Shown: positions 35,801-45,427 of the stretch, in pieces
Layout of the letters: every line of letters starts with the position of its first letter
Position numbering within the stretch: position 1 is the stretch's first letter
Source of the DNA: Actinomycetes bacterium
GTDB taxonomy: Bacteria > Actinomycetota > Acidimicrobiia > Acidimicrobiales > RAAP-2
NCBI GenBank assembly: GCA_021831035.1
Contig: JAKBNL010000005.1
Coordinates: 40,170-104,169, forward strand
DNA: 64,000 bases
Direction of reading: 5' to 3'
Made by a program: the position numbers and the translations under genes
Notes under the pieces: generated by a model
The model's input: only the letters and a program-made list of their open reading frames with translations
Database searches by the model: none
Told to the model about the DNA's origin: nothing

Positions 35801-37396
35801 CTACAGCGTCTGGAAGGGGAACATCACGGTCTCCTGCGGCCCGCCCGATCCGAAGCGCAGTGTCATCACGTGACGACCACGGGCGAACCTCGCCGGGGCC
35901 ACCAGTCGGAGCACGATGCGCGTCTTGGAGACCCTCACGACCGTGACGCGGGCCCCCGGCGTGGAGGCCCTGGGGCGGCCCGGGAAGTTGGCCCCGAGGA
36001 CGGTGAGGACGGCGAGGTGGCCCGGCACGGCTGTGCCTGCGACCCGGTGCACCACCGGACGCAGCGAGCCCGACACCGTGAGGCTGAAGGTGAAGGTGCC
36101 GGTGTCACCGGCGGCGTCGCTCGTCGTGCCGCTCACCGTGTAGGTGCCGGCGTTGAGCGATCCCGCGACCGTGACGAGCCCGGTCGTCGAGACGTTCAGC
36201 TTCGAGCTCCCGCTCTGGGTGTAGGTCACCGCGCCACTGGCGCCGCTCGTCACGAGTTGGGCCGAGAAGTGGCTCGAGGAGGCCGCGGTCGTGGACCCCG
36301 ACATCGGCAGGTTCTGGCTGATGACCCCGGACTTCACGGTGAAGGGGAACGAGGCGCTGATCCAGCCGAGACCGTTGACGGCCGGCCCGCAGGGGCTCGT
36401 GGTCGAGCCGGGGTAGGGCGTGAGGTCGAGCTCGCAGACGTAGACCTCGTAGGTGGTGCCCGAGGTCGCGCTCGCGGGCACGCTGAGCGTGCCGCTGAGG
36501 GCCGGCGGGATCAGGTCCTTGCCGGTGTAGCAGTCGTTCGAGATCGCCAGGTTCGACGGCGAGGAGACGAGCGGCGTCGTCGAGGCCGGCGCGTACCACA
36601 GGACGCTCATCGTCGCGGTCGGGGCGTTCCCGTAGCCGCCGGCGGCGCACGAGGCGGGCGGCGTCGCCGGGGCGGCGAGGCCCTCGTTGGCCTGGATCAG
36701 CTGGATGGCGTCGCCCCACCAGTAGCCCGTCGCGCCGGCGGCGTCGGTCACGTCGACGGTGCTGCCGGGCGCGCCCGTGCTCTGGACGGCGCTGATCGTC
36801 GGGTCGGCCGGCGTCATGAGGGCTTGGCTGGCGTACTGCAGCAGGAACTCGGCCCCGGCGACCGGGGTGTTCTGGGCGGTCACCGCGGCGATCGCGCAGC
36901 CGAAGACGCCGGCGTTGATCTGGGCCTGGGTCGGCGGGCACTGGGCGTTGGGGTCGGACGCGCTGTAGGTCGCCGGGATCGCCACCGTCGCCGTCTCGCA
37001 GCTCGAGCCGGCCGGACATCCCGTGTCGGTGGCCGAGGGCGCGAACTGGGCGAGGGCGCTCGTGTCGACCTCGCCGGTGGGCACGACGTTCGCCGCGCCG
37101 AGACTCGCGAGGAGCGTCGCCTCGACGGCGAGGGCGGCCTGGGAGGACTGGTTGCAGTCCAGGGTCACCTGGGTCGAGCCCCCGACGACGCCGGCGATGA
37201 TCGTGCCGTTGACGATCACCCCGGGTCCGGTGCTCACCGCGGCCGTGCACACCGGCGCGGCCGTGGCGCGGCCCGCCAGCGCGGCGCCGGCCGGCACCGC
37301 GGACACGCCGGCGACGACCAGCAGCGACGACGTCGCGGCGACCACCAGGGCCAGGGCACGGGACCCGATGCGGCCCCCCCTCGATAGCAGTCTCAT
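35801..37396 (-). CDS. Secreted protein with Ig-like domain
   Basis: The 531-residue protein has a clear Sec signal peptide (LALVVAATSSLLVVAGVSAVPAGA near residues 15-38, likely AxA cleavage). It has paired cysteines throughout, an Ig-like or putative cadherin-type domain near 360-440 (SGASGAVTYTQSGSSKLNVSTTGLV, in part) and an IPT-like C-terminal domain (GTAVPGHLAVLTVLGANFPG). Low Lys/Arg and high Ser/Thr content suit an extracellular protein. No catalytic motif is seen; adhesion or surface-layer function is a guess. The ATG has a GGAGGG ribosome binding site, and TAACAT (37450-37445) is a plausible -10. Confidence 0.75.
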   Translation of the reverse strand: MRLLSRGGRIGSRALALVVAATSSLLVVAGVSAVPAGAALAGRATAAPVCTAAVSTGPGVIVNGTIIAGVVGGSTQVTLDCNQSSQAALAVEATLLASLGAANVVPTGEVDTSALAQFAPSATDTGCPAGSSCETATVAIPATYSASDPNAQCPPTQAQINAGVFGCAIAAVTAQNTPVAGAEFLLQYASQALMTPADPTISAVQSTGAPGSTVDVTDAAGATGYWWGDAIQLIQANEGLAAPATPPASCAAGGYGNAPTATMSVLWYAPASTTPLVSSPSNLAISNDCYTGKDLIPPALSGTLSVPASATSGTTYEVYVCELDLTPYPGSTTSPCGPAVNGLGWISASFPFTVKSGVISQNLPMSGSTTAASSSHFSAQLVTSGASGAVTYTQSGSSKLNVSTTGLVTVAGSLNAGTYTVSGTTSDAAGDTGTFTFSLTVSGSLRPVVHRVAGTAVPGHLAVLTVLGANFPGRPRASTPGARVTVVRVSKTRIVLRLVAPARFARGRHVMTLRFGSGGPQETVMFPFQTL

Positions 37397-37466
37397 AGAG
37401 ACCCTCCATTCGCGTACAGGACCGGCACTAGCCCGGCCAGAGCGATGTTACCGAGGTCCGCGCTGG

Positions 37467-38530
<1,064 letters not shown>

Positions 38531-38531
<1 letters not shown>

Positions 38532-40144
38532 CACGGCAGCACCCTAGGGTCGAGGGCGCTCGCGCGCTGCGTGGGGAGACGGTCGAAGAACCGCCCGAGC
38601 AGGTAGGCCGGGACGGCCGCGACGGCCATCATCGCGAGGGCGAAGGGCGCGGCCTGGCCGTAGGCGAGGTTCTGCTGGTACGCCCAGAACTGGGTGGCCA
38701 GGGTCTGGGCGCCCGTCGGGATGAGGATGAGCGTCGCGGTGAGCTCGGTCACCACCGAGAGGAAGACCAGGCAGAACGCGGCGGCGAGCCCCGGCGCCAC
38801 GAGCGGCAGGGTGACCCGCGCGAAGACCCGGGCCCGGCTGAGACCGAGCGAGCCGGCCACCTCCTCGAGGGCACGGGGCGCCTGGGCGACCGAGGCGCGC
38901 ACCCCGACGAGCGCGAGGGGGAAGAACATGAGGGCGTAGGCGAGGACGAGCAGCGCTGCGCTCTGATAGCCGAGCCCCCCGAGGTGCTGCTCGGTGAACG
39001 ACGAGAGCGCGAGGGCGACGACCACCCCCGGGACGGCCAGGATGAGCAAGGTCGACTGGGACAGGGCCGAGCGCAGCCGGCTGGGGTGGCGTACCACGAG
39101 CAGCGCGATCGGCAGGGCCATGAGCGTGGCGAGGAGCCCGGCCGCGGCCGCGTAGGCCGCGGTCGTGAGACCGGCGCCGACGAGGGAGTCGCCCGTGAGG
39201 GCGCTCGGCGCTCCGTCGGTCATCCAGTAGAGGGTCGCCCCGACGGGTACGCCGAGGGCCGCTACCACGAGGGTGACCACGCCCACGAGGGCCGGTGCCG
39301 TGGCGCGACCGAGGCGTTGGGGGGCGTGATGGCGCGCGGCCCCGCGCGCGACGCGCGCGCCGTGACGCTCGCGCACCAGGTTCTGGACTACGAGGGCCAC
39401 GAGGGACAGTCCGACCAGCACCAACGAGAGGGCGCTCGCCGCCGCGAGGTCGAAACCGACCGAGTACTCGCTGAAGATCTCGGTCGTGAAGGTCTGGTAG
39501 CCGAGGATCTCGAACGCGCCGTACTCGGCGAGGATGACGAGGGTGACGAGCAGGCAGCCGCCCAGGATGGCGCGGCGGGCCTGGCCGACGGTGACGCGCC
39601 AGAACCGGGCGAGGCGCCCGAGCCCGAGGCTGCGCGCGACCTCCTCGAGGGCGGGGTCCGCCCCGCGCAGGGCGGCGGCGACCGGGAGGTAGACGAGCGG
39701 GTAGACGGCCAGGGTCATGACCAGCACGGCGCCCCAGTAGCCGGCGACGCCGGGGGCGATCGAGGTCCACCCGAAGCCCACGACGAAGTCGGGGATCGCG
39801 AAGGGGACCACGAGCAACGCCCCCCACAGCCGACGTCCCGGCAGGTCCGTGCGCTCGACCAGGTACGCGCAGAGGGTGCCGAGCACGGCGCACAGCGCGG
39901 TCACCACGACGCTGAGCCGCACCGTGTTCCAGAGCAGGCTCGCCGTGAGCGAGCGAAAGAGGAGTCGGGCGATCGGCCCCCAGCCCGCGTCGGAGGCCTG
40001 GACGACCAGGAACGCGAGCGGCCCGGCGAGCGCGAGGACGACGAGGGCGCTCGTGACCAGGAGCGTCACGGGTCGGCGCGTCGGGCGTCCCACCCGCGCG
40101 GGTCGCACGACCCCGACGGGCTGCGGCGGGGCCCCCACGCTCAC
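38531..40144 (-). CDS. fbpB: ABC transporter permease, FbpB/ThiP type (fused double permease)
   Basis: The 537-residue membrane protein has two homologous binding-protein-dependent permease halves, each with about six helices and an EAA loop (LEEVARSLGLGRLARFWRV and LEEVAGSLGLSRARVFARV). That tandem layout is typical of iron(III) FbpB and thiamine ThiP permeases. The GTG start overlaps the binding-protein stop (GTGA). Confidence 0.87.
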
Positions 40145-41220
40145 AGGAGCTGGGCCTCGCGCAACAGGGCCACGGCGGTCGAGCCCGTGCCCAGCTGGGC
40201 GATCGTGATGGGATTGGGTTGCAGCGCGGCGAAGGGCGTCTCGGGCTGAGCCGTCACCACCCCCGAGGCGATCGGGTACTCGAAGCTGTCGGAGCGCGCG
40301 ATGATCTCCTGGCCGGCTCGCGATACGAGGAAGCGCACGAGGGCCCCGGCCGCGGAGCGGTGGTGGGACGAGGCGAGCACGCCGGCACCCGATACGTCGA
40401 CCACGTAGCCCGGGTCGCGCGGCGCGAAGGGGGCGAGCGCGGAGTGCATGGCGCCGGTGCCGAGGGTCGCGCGCAGCCGGTACCAGTAGTACTGGTCGAT
40501 CACGGCGAGGCCGACCGCGCCGCGGTTCACCGCGAGCGTGAGCGCCTCGTTGCTGGCGTAGAGGTGTCCCGCGGCGTTCCTCTTCAATCCCTCGAGCCAG
40601 GCCAGGGCTCGGGCCCGACCCACGGCGCGCACGACGGCGGTGACGATGGGCTGAAAGTCCGTCTCGCTCGGGGCCAGCCCGAGCAGGCCCCGGTACCGGG
40701 ACTCGGCGAGCGCCAGGATGCTGGTGGGCAACTTCGTCCGAGGGATTGTCGCGGGATCGTAGACCATGACGCTCACCCGGGCCGTCACCCCGACCCAGCG
40801 CCCCGTGGGCGAGTTGAAGCGCGAGGGGGTCGCCGCGAGCACGTCGCGGGGGAGGGGGGCGAGCAGCCCTCGGTCCTGGAGGTACTCGAGGGCGGGGGAG
40901 TTCTCGGCGAAGAACACGTCGGCGGGCGAGCGGGGCCCCTCCTCGACAATCTGGGCGTCGAGGGTGTTCTCGGAGTCGCTGCGGACCAGGACGTGGATGC
41001 CGGGGTGGCTCTTCTCGAAGGCCGCGACGAGGGCGTCGGTCGTCTCGACGTGCTGGCCGTTGTAGAGGGTGATGGTGGTGCCCGACACCCCTCCGCACGC
41101 GCTGAGGGCGAGGGCACCGGCGAGCAGCGAGAACAAGGGCGTCACGATCCGACGCGCGAGCGGGCCTCGAGTGTGCGCGGACCCGACGCGGTGGACCTTA
41201 TCCGTGTGTGGGCGAACCAT
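40141..41220 (-). CDS. fbpA: Extracellular solute-binding lipoprotein, FbpA type
   Basis: The 359-residue protein has a lipoprotein signal (LLAGALALSAC, lipobox LSAC with Cys near 43), then the group 1 periplasmic-binding fold: ITLYNGQHVETTDALVAAFEK, in part, and SPADVFFAENSPALEYL. The Tyr pair in IDQYYWYRL matches the iron-binding tyrosines of FbpA proteins, supporting Fe3+ as ligand. It is the first gene of the fbpABC-like operon. The ATG at 41220 gives a long n-region before the signal helix. Upstream sequence up to 41797 is mostly noncoding. Confidence 0.85.
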   Translation of the reverse strand: MVRPHTDKVHRVGSAHTRGPLARRIVTPLFSLLAGALALSACGGVSGTTITLYNGQHVETTDALVAAFEKSHPGIHVLVRSDSENTLDAQIVEEGPRSPADVFFAENSPALEYLQDRGLLAPLPRDVLAATPSRFNSPTGRWVGVTARVSVMVYDPATIPRTKLPTSILALAESRYRGLLGLAPSETDFQPIVTAVVRAVGRARALAWLEGLKRNAAGHLYASNEALTLAVNRGAVGLAVIDQYYWYRLRATLGTGAMHSALAPFAPRDPGYVVDVSGAGVLASSHHRSAAGALVRFLVSRAGQEIIARSDSFEYPIASGVVTAQPETPFAALQPNPITIAQLGTGSTAVALLREAQLL

Positions 41221-41780
41221 GGCTACCGGGCGGTTCACCTTGGGCAGGCTAATCGCATGCCCCTCTCTCACCGTCGGTCCGGGGACGTCTGACCAGCCGC
41301 GACGGCTGCGGCCCCTCGACGAGGGACCCCTGGACGCTGACCCCGAGGTGATCGTCGACACGCCGGTCACCTCGGGCTCAGCGTGTCGGGGTTGGTCGCG
41401 AAGCGATTCGTGGGTCCGGCGCACCCGTGCGGCGGACCGCCGTGGTCCTCGGACGTCGGGGTGCACGATGAAGCTCCCCAACGCGAGGTCGAGGCGATCA
41501 TCGTCCTCGAACCGGTGGACCATTGCAGTGGCGATACCCGTCGGAGACCGACCGCGGGGCGCGACGACACCCGCTTACCAACCCCCAGAAATCAGGTGCA
41601 CCGACCTCGCGTTCGGCCAGTACCTAGCCGTCACGACCGCCGCGTTCCGCCCACACGAGCCGTCTTACCCACTCATCCGAGAGGCCGGGACGGGGCCCGC
41701 TTGACGTCCTCGTCACCTTCGTGGTGTCGCGGCCGGAACTCTCAGTGCGGCGCGCGCGATGAACGGCGTCGTGACGCTGG
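41221..41780. other. Intergenic stretch before the initiator tRNA
   Basis: About 560 bases without a convincing gene. Frames in it have poor codon patterns and unlike compositions. It contains the fbpA upstream region and a perfect 10-bp inverted repeat. I see no recognisable family on either strand. Confidence 0.6.
41342..41376. repeat. Perfect 10-bp inverted repeat in intergenic DNA
   Basis: Arms CCCGAGGTGA (41342-41351) and TCACCTCGGG (41367-41376) pair fully around a 15-base loop. No gene ends immediately next to it, so it may be a leftover terminator or an operator. Confidence 0.45.
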
Positions 41781-41786
41781 TATAGT
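41781..41786 (+). promoter_or_regulatory. -10 element of the initiator tRNA gene
   Basis: TATAGT lies 11 bases before the mature tRNA 5' end. It is a close match to the sigma-70 consensus, as expected for a stable RNA gene. The -35 is not obvious. Confidence 0.55.
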
Positions 41787-41797
41787 GAGTGACCCAC

Positions 41798-41871
<74 letters not shown>

Positions 41872-41980
41872 CTACTGGCGGCTCTTCGGATTCCAGCGGG
41901 GTGCTCCGACGGGCCGAGGCCGGAGATCCGATGGTTCGCGGCGAACACGTTGAGTTGCGCCGGTGCACCGGCCGTTCATC

Positions 41981-42925
41981 TCAGCGGTTCGTTCGCTGTG
42001 GGAGCACCCTGTGGAGCAGTCCGCGAGACAGGAGTCCCAGTTGGTCGCGCAGCCGGGGCTCGTTGTAGATGATGAAGTCGTCGAAGCGGCTGGGTCCCCT
42101 GCGGTCGGCGACGGACCGAGCCGCCCGCCGGACCTCGAGCAACTGCGCCGCCGTCATCTGAAGGGGCCGCTCGTCGGGCTGGTACCTAGCCCCGAGCGGG
42201 TAGTCCTGGCCGTTGGCGCTCGTCATCTCGACGTGGCAACCGAGGACGAAGCTCACCGCCCGGTGGCGGACCAGCTCGACCATTCGATCCAGACTCTCGA
42301 GGAAGGCGGGATAGTCGAAGGCGTACAGGCGACCGGGGAGGACGGTGTCTCCAGTGAGAAGGACACCGCTCCAGGGGTCATAGACCGTAATCGCGGCTCG
42401 ATGGTGTCCGGGGGTCGCGATGATCTCGAGAACCCGGCCCCCGAGGTCGAGGCTCACCATCTGCTCCGGCCAGGCGGTGAAGCCGAAGTACCTCTGCACG
42501 TCGTCCAGTTCCCTACCGACAATCGTGGTGGAGGGCCGGTCGAGGAACTGGCCGTCGGCCGCCACATGGTCGTTGTGTCCGTGACTGTGGGCGACGAGTA
42601 GCTCGTAGCGGGCTCGGGGATGCTCCGCCAACCAGCTGACTATCAGATCGTCGACCGTGGCCCGCAAGGGGAAAGAGGCCGGGTCGGCCGTCGCCCCGGT
42701 GTCGAACAACACCGCCCGCTCGTTCCCGAACAACAGGTACATGAAGGGCGCCTCGTGCGAAAGGCACTTGCTCTGACGCAATATCACCGTGTGCGGGTCG
42801 ACCCGGTGGACTTGGATCGCCGGTTCGCCCGATCGGTCTCGGCGGGCAGTTCCGTGGATCCACCGGACGTTAATCAACGGGCTGGAGGCTCGCGAAGAGT
42901 CGAAGGGTACCTGGTCGTCATCCAT
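41981..42925 (-). CDS. MBL-fold metallo-hydrolase
   Basis: A 314-residue protein with the metallo-beta-lactamase fold zinc motif HGHNDH (H115, H117, D119, H120), ATPGHHRA for the next histidine near 170, GDTVLPG with the bridging aspartate near 193, and GCHVEMT near 226. The substrate is unknown; glyoxalase II-like and quorum-quenching enzymes share the fold. The ATG lies in the end of the ArsR-type gene (8-base overlap), so regulator and enzyme form one leftward operon. Codon choice is less extreme in GC than in the housekeeping genes, suggesting acquisition. Confidence 0.8.
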   Translation of the reverse strand: MDDDQVPFDSSRASSPLINVRWIHGTARRDRSGEPAIQVHRVDPHTVILRQSKCLSHEAPFMYLLFGNERAVLFDTGATADPASFPLRATVDDLIVSWLAEHPRARYELLVAHSHGHNDHVAADGQFLDRPSTTIVGRELDDVQRYFGFTAWPEQMVSLDLGGRVLEIIATPGHHRAAITVYDPWSGVLLTGDTVLPGRLYAFDYPAFLESLDRMVELVRHRAVSFVLGCHVEMTSANGQDYPLGARYQPDERPLQMTAAQLLEVRRAARSVADRRGPSRFDDFIIYNEPRLRDQLGLLSRGLLHRVLPQRTNR

Positions 42926-43499
42926 GATCCGCGGCCTCCGGGAGAGCCGCCGTCGAATCCATGAGCGGCGTGATCGCCATAAAGCAGCGCGCGTGGCGCT
43001 GCTCGGGCCGCCTAGTGCGACGTCGCCCGTCGTCCACGTAGGGTGCCAGTAGCTCCAGCCACCGTTCCTTCAGCTCCGCGGCTTCGTCGGGCGACAGGAC
43101 CGCCACCAGCGAGACGATGCCCGCCTTGTGCTGCCACTCGGGGCTCGCCCCACCGGCGCGCCCGGAATAGTCGAGGATCGCTTGCATCTCGCGTTCGACC
43201 ACGAGGCGCTCCAGGTGCTGGCGCACCGTTGCGTCGTCCTCTGATCCCAACCTGACCGACAGGCGGTTCCCGGTCAGGCGCCACCGCCGCTCGCGGCGGT
43301 CGGTGCTGTCCCCGGCCTCTTCCACGAAGCCGTACTTGGCGAGTTGGCGCAGGTGGAACGAGCAACTCGCCTGGGAGGCGCCGAGCGCCCGGCCGCACTG
43401 CGCCGCCGTCGAGGGGCCGTCGGCGCCGAGATGCCCGAGCAGGTCCAGACGCAACGGATGGGCGAGAGCCCGGATTGCCTTCGGATCGCTGACCTCCAT
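42918..43499 (-). CDS. ArsR-type winged-helix regulator
   Basis: A 193-residue protein. The first 90 residues form a winged helix-turn-helix (DPKAIRALAHPLRLDLLGHL, then ASQASCSFHLRQLAKYGFVEE in part), followed by a helical C-terminus that may bind a ligand or dimerise. No clear metal-binding cysteine cluster is present. I chose the ATG at 43499 because TAAGCT is 7 bases before it with TTGACA 16 bases further up, an almost ideal promoter for a leaderless message. An upstream in-frame ATG at 43541 would place the promoter inside the gene. It probably controls the MBL hydrolase. Confidence 0.75.
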   Translation of the reverse strand: MEVSDPKAIRALAHPLRLDLLGHLGADGPSTAAQCGRALGASQASCSFHLRQLAKYGFVEEAGDSTDRRERRWRLTGNRLSVRLGSEDDATVRQHLERLVVEREMQAILDYSGRAGGASPEWQHKAGIVSLVAVLSPDEAAELKERWLELLAPYVDDGRRRTRRPEQRHARCFMAITPLMDSTAALPEAADHG

Positions 43500-43506
43500 A
43501 TCCCAA

Positions 43507-43534
43507 AGCTTAGTTTGGAATTCTGATATGTCAA
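43507..43534 (-). promoter_or_regulatory. Consensus-like promoter of the ArsR-MBL operon
   Basis: On the minus strand, TTGACA (43534-43529) and TAAGCT (43512-43507) are separated by 16 bases, and the ATG follows 7 bases later. The spacer is AT-rich with GAATTC at its centre, a natural place for autoregulation by the ArsR protein. Confidence 0.6.
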
Positions 43535-44129
43535 GCATCTCTTTGACTTCTCGCGACGGGTCGTCGGTGGGGGCATCCGCGGGGGGAGGGGACGACTCAG
43601 TTCGACGGCGTTGCTCCGCCGACGGACACCCCCGCGCCGAGACCGCGTTGGCCAGCGGCACCGGGACGTGCTTGAACCGGCTCCTCGACCGTAGGCCCGC
43701 TGAGGGCGAAGGGCTCGCCCCTCACCAGTCACCCCGTGGACCTTCCGGGCGCGATTCACGCGGCCCTGGCCGCCCCGCCCGTCACCGTGCTGCCCATCAA
43801 CCCCTTGACCGAGCACGTCGACGACCTCGGCGGCGCCGTGACGCGGGCCTCATCCTCACCCACGACGTTCCCGAGCCACGCGACGACGTCGTCTCGCCCG
43901 CCCGAGAACGGGCCGTCCACTGGGTAGGGACTCGAAACAGTGTGGCGGGGCGGGCAGGGCCTTCACGATCGCTCCCGACGGGTCGGTACCCCGACGTCGA
44001 GGTCGTCCGGAGCGCGATCGAAAGACCGGAGCCGCGAAGTTGCGAGTCCCAAGAGCGAGCGGAGGTTCGACGGGTGAACTCGTGACCCCGACGCGACCCG
44101 ACGCGCCTGATGGGTAACCCTTCAGGCAC
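43535..44129. other. Intergenic stretch with possible gene remnant
   Basis: About 600 bases between the divergent ArsR and dehydrogenase genes. A plus-strand segment near 43736-43900 reads like protein (LPGAIHAALAAPPV, then INPLTEHVDDLGGAVT) and seems to continue in another frame (GLILTHDVPEPRDDVV). This could be a frameshifted remnant. I do not recognise the family. The rest shows no coding character. Confidence 0.3.
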
Positions 44130-44135
44130 TTTAAT
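44130..44135 (+). promoter_or_regulatory. -10 element for the SDR gene
   Basis: TTTAAT lies 6 bases before the ATG at 44142. The intervening CAAGGG is too close to act as a normal ribosome binding site, so a leaderless message is likely. Confidence 0.35.
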
Positions 44136-44141
44136 CAAGGG

Positions 44142-44936
44142 ATGGATCTAAAGACGGCGGGAGCTGACCTCAGGGGAGTGCGCGCGCTCGTGACCGGAGG
44201 GACGAGTGGCCTTGGGCGTGCGATGGCGTACGCGATGGTCCAGGCGGGCGCTCGGGTGGCGGTGTCGAGCCGGGACGGGCGGCGAGCACGGGCCGCTGCC
44301 ATCGAACTCGGTCCGACCGCTTTGGGCGTGGCGCTCGACGTCCGGGATGTCGGATCCGTGTCGGCGGCGGTCGATGCCGTGTACGAGGAGCTCGACGGTC
44401 TCGATGTCTTGGTGAACAACGCGGGCATCGGCATGCGAACCGTCAACCCGAGATTCATGACCGACCCCCAGCCCTTCTGGGAGGTGTCCGACGCTGGGTT
44501 TCGCGACGTGCTGGCGACAAAGGCGATCGGGACCTTCTTGGTCAGCCGGGAAGTAGTGCCACGCATGCTCAACGATGGTGGCGGGAGGGTGATCACCGTC
44601 TCGATGAACGAGACCACGATGGTGCGGCGAGGCTTCGTCCCCTACGGCCCGTCAGGGGCCGCGGTCGAGGCGTTCGCGAGAGTGATGGCCGCCGACCTCG
44701 AGGGTACGTCGGTGACGGCCAACATCCTTCTTCCGGGGGGTGCGACCGCCACGGGGATGGTGCCCGACGACGTCGACGAACGCGTGCGGGAGCACTTGCT
44801 GGACCCGTCGGTCATGGGGCCCCCGACGGTGTGGCTGGCATCGCCGGACGCGGACGGGGTGCACAACGAGCGGATCGTCGCGCGCGACTTCACCGACTGG
44901 CTGAGAGCTCGCGGTCGAAGGGCCGACGACCGATGA
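44142..44936 (+). CDS. Short-chain dehydrogenase/reductase lacking the catalytic lysine
   Basis: The 264-residue protein has a Rossmann fold with TGGTSGLG (18-25), a DV pair near 66 for the adenine ring, NNAG (92-95), Ser154 and Tyr168. The active-site lysine that should follow the tyrosine by four residues is Gly172 (YGPSG instead of YxxxK). It may be a noncatalytic or specialised member. It lies alone in the accessory region after the tRNA and is divergent from the ArsR-MBL operon. Confidence 0.8.
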   Translation: MDLKTAGADLRGVRALVTGGTSGLGRAMAYAMVQAGARVAVSSRDGRRARAAAIELGPTALGVALDVRDVGSVSAAVDAVYEELDGLDVLVNNAGIGMRTVNPRFMTDPQPFWEVSDAGFRDVLATKAIGTFLVSREVVPRMLNDGGGRVITVSMNETTMVRRGFVPYGPSGAAVEAFARVMAADLEGTSVTANILLPGGATATGMVPDDVDERVREHLLDPSVMGPPTVWLASPDADGVHNERIVARDFTDWLRARGRRADDR

Positions 44937-45353
44937 GGAGCGACCACTCGCGTCGCGATAGGCGAGCGTCGTCGGGCATCGCGCCTTTTTCGACTCGGGC
45001 GCCGTCGCCTGCCGTGGCGCCCCCGCGGTGCCACGGGTGGTCGGTCGTACCGGAGTTCCCGCGTGCCGGGACGCCCTGAGCCTCCAGGTGGACGCAGACG
45101 GTAACCACCCTCTCTCAACGTCGTCGAGGGCGACCACCGGAGTACGGCGGTGCGCCGTGGGGGTGAGAACGCCACCCCGACCGTCGGACATCTCAACGAG
45201 GTCACCGGCTCTCACCGTGAGAACGGCCGCGCGACCGGTCGCTGCGTAGATCCGCGACGCTTCAACGACCTCGACGGTCCCGCGAGACGGTGAGGCAACG
45301 TGACGGGGTGGCCCGGTGCCGCGGCGCCCCAACCCGCCCCAAAGGCTGAGGTG
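44937..45353. other. Intergenic stretch before the acyl-CoA synthetase gene
   Basis: About 415 bases with no intact gene. It holds a possible DUF1989 remnant on the minus strand (entered separately) and a T5 run at 44991-44995 after GC-rich DNA that might end the SDR transcript. No other signal is seen. Confidence 0.5.
45093..45281 (-). pseudogene. Possible remnant of a DUF1989 (urea carboxylase-associated) gene
   Basis: The minus-strand frame here reads RIYAATGRAAVLTVRAGD and then LVEMSDGRGGVLTPTAHRR. This resembles the start of DUF1989 domains, which begin with an IPARxGRA-like segment followed by a conserved G-D and a D-x-G-G. The family is about 200 residues long, but similarity here fades after roughly 55 residues and the frame has no plausible continuation. 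It could be chance. Confidence 0.2.
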
Positions 45354-45397
45354 TACTCTCAGGAAAGTGGTAGGGAGTGGCGGGGCCTCCGGGCCCC
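45354..45397 (+). promoter_or_regulatory. prpE promoter and leader hairpin
   Basis: TACTCT (45354-45359) is a likely -10. The roughly 60-base leader that follows contains GGGGCC-TCCG-GGCCCC (45382-45397), a 6-bp stem with a stable tetraloop, then a second G/C-rich repeat before the ribosome binding site. It may affect translation; no known riboswitch is recognised. Confidence 0.35.
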
Positions 45398-45427
45398 GGC
45401 TGCCCCTCGGGGGTGAGGAGGGAATCC

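Noticed and set aside
34484..37387. 967-codon plus-strand frame
   Set aside because: Antisense of the FAD oxidase and the secreted protein, both of which have clear families or signals. The product has a repetitive R/G/E/H composition.
41239..41257. Possible IdeR/DtxR iron box upstream of fbpA
   Set aside because: Only about 12 of 19 positions fit the consensus, and the left half is poor. Not enough to claim iron regulation.
44991..44995. T5 run as an intrinsic terminator of the SDR gene
   Set aside because: The preceding sequence does not form a convincing stem; it is mentioned only as a weak possibility.
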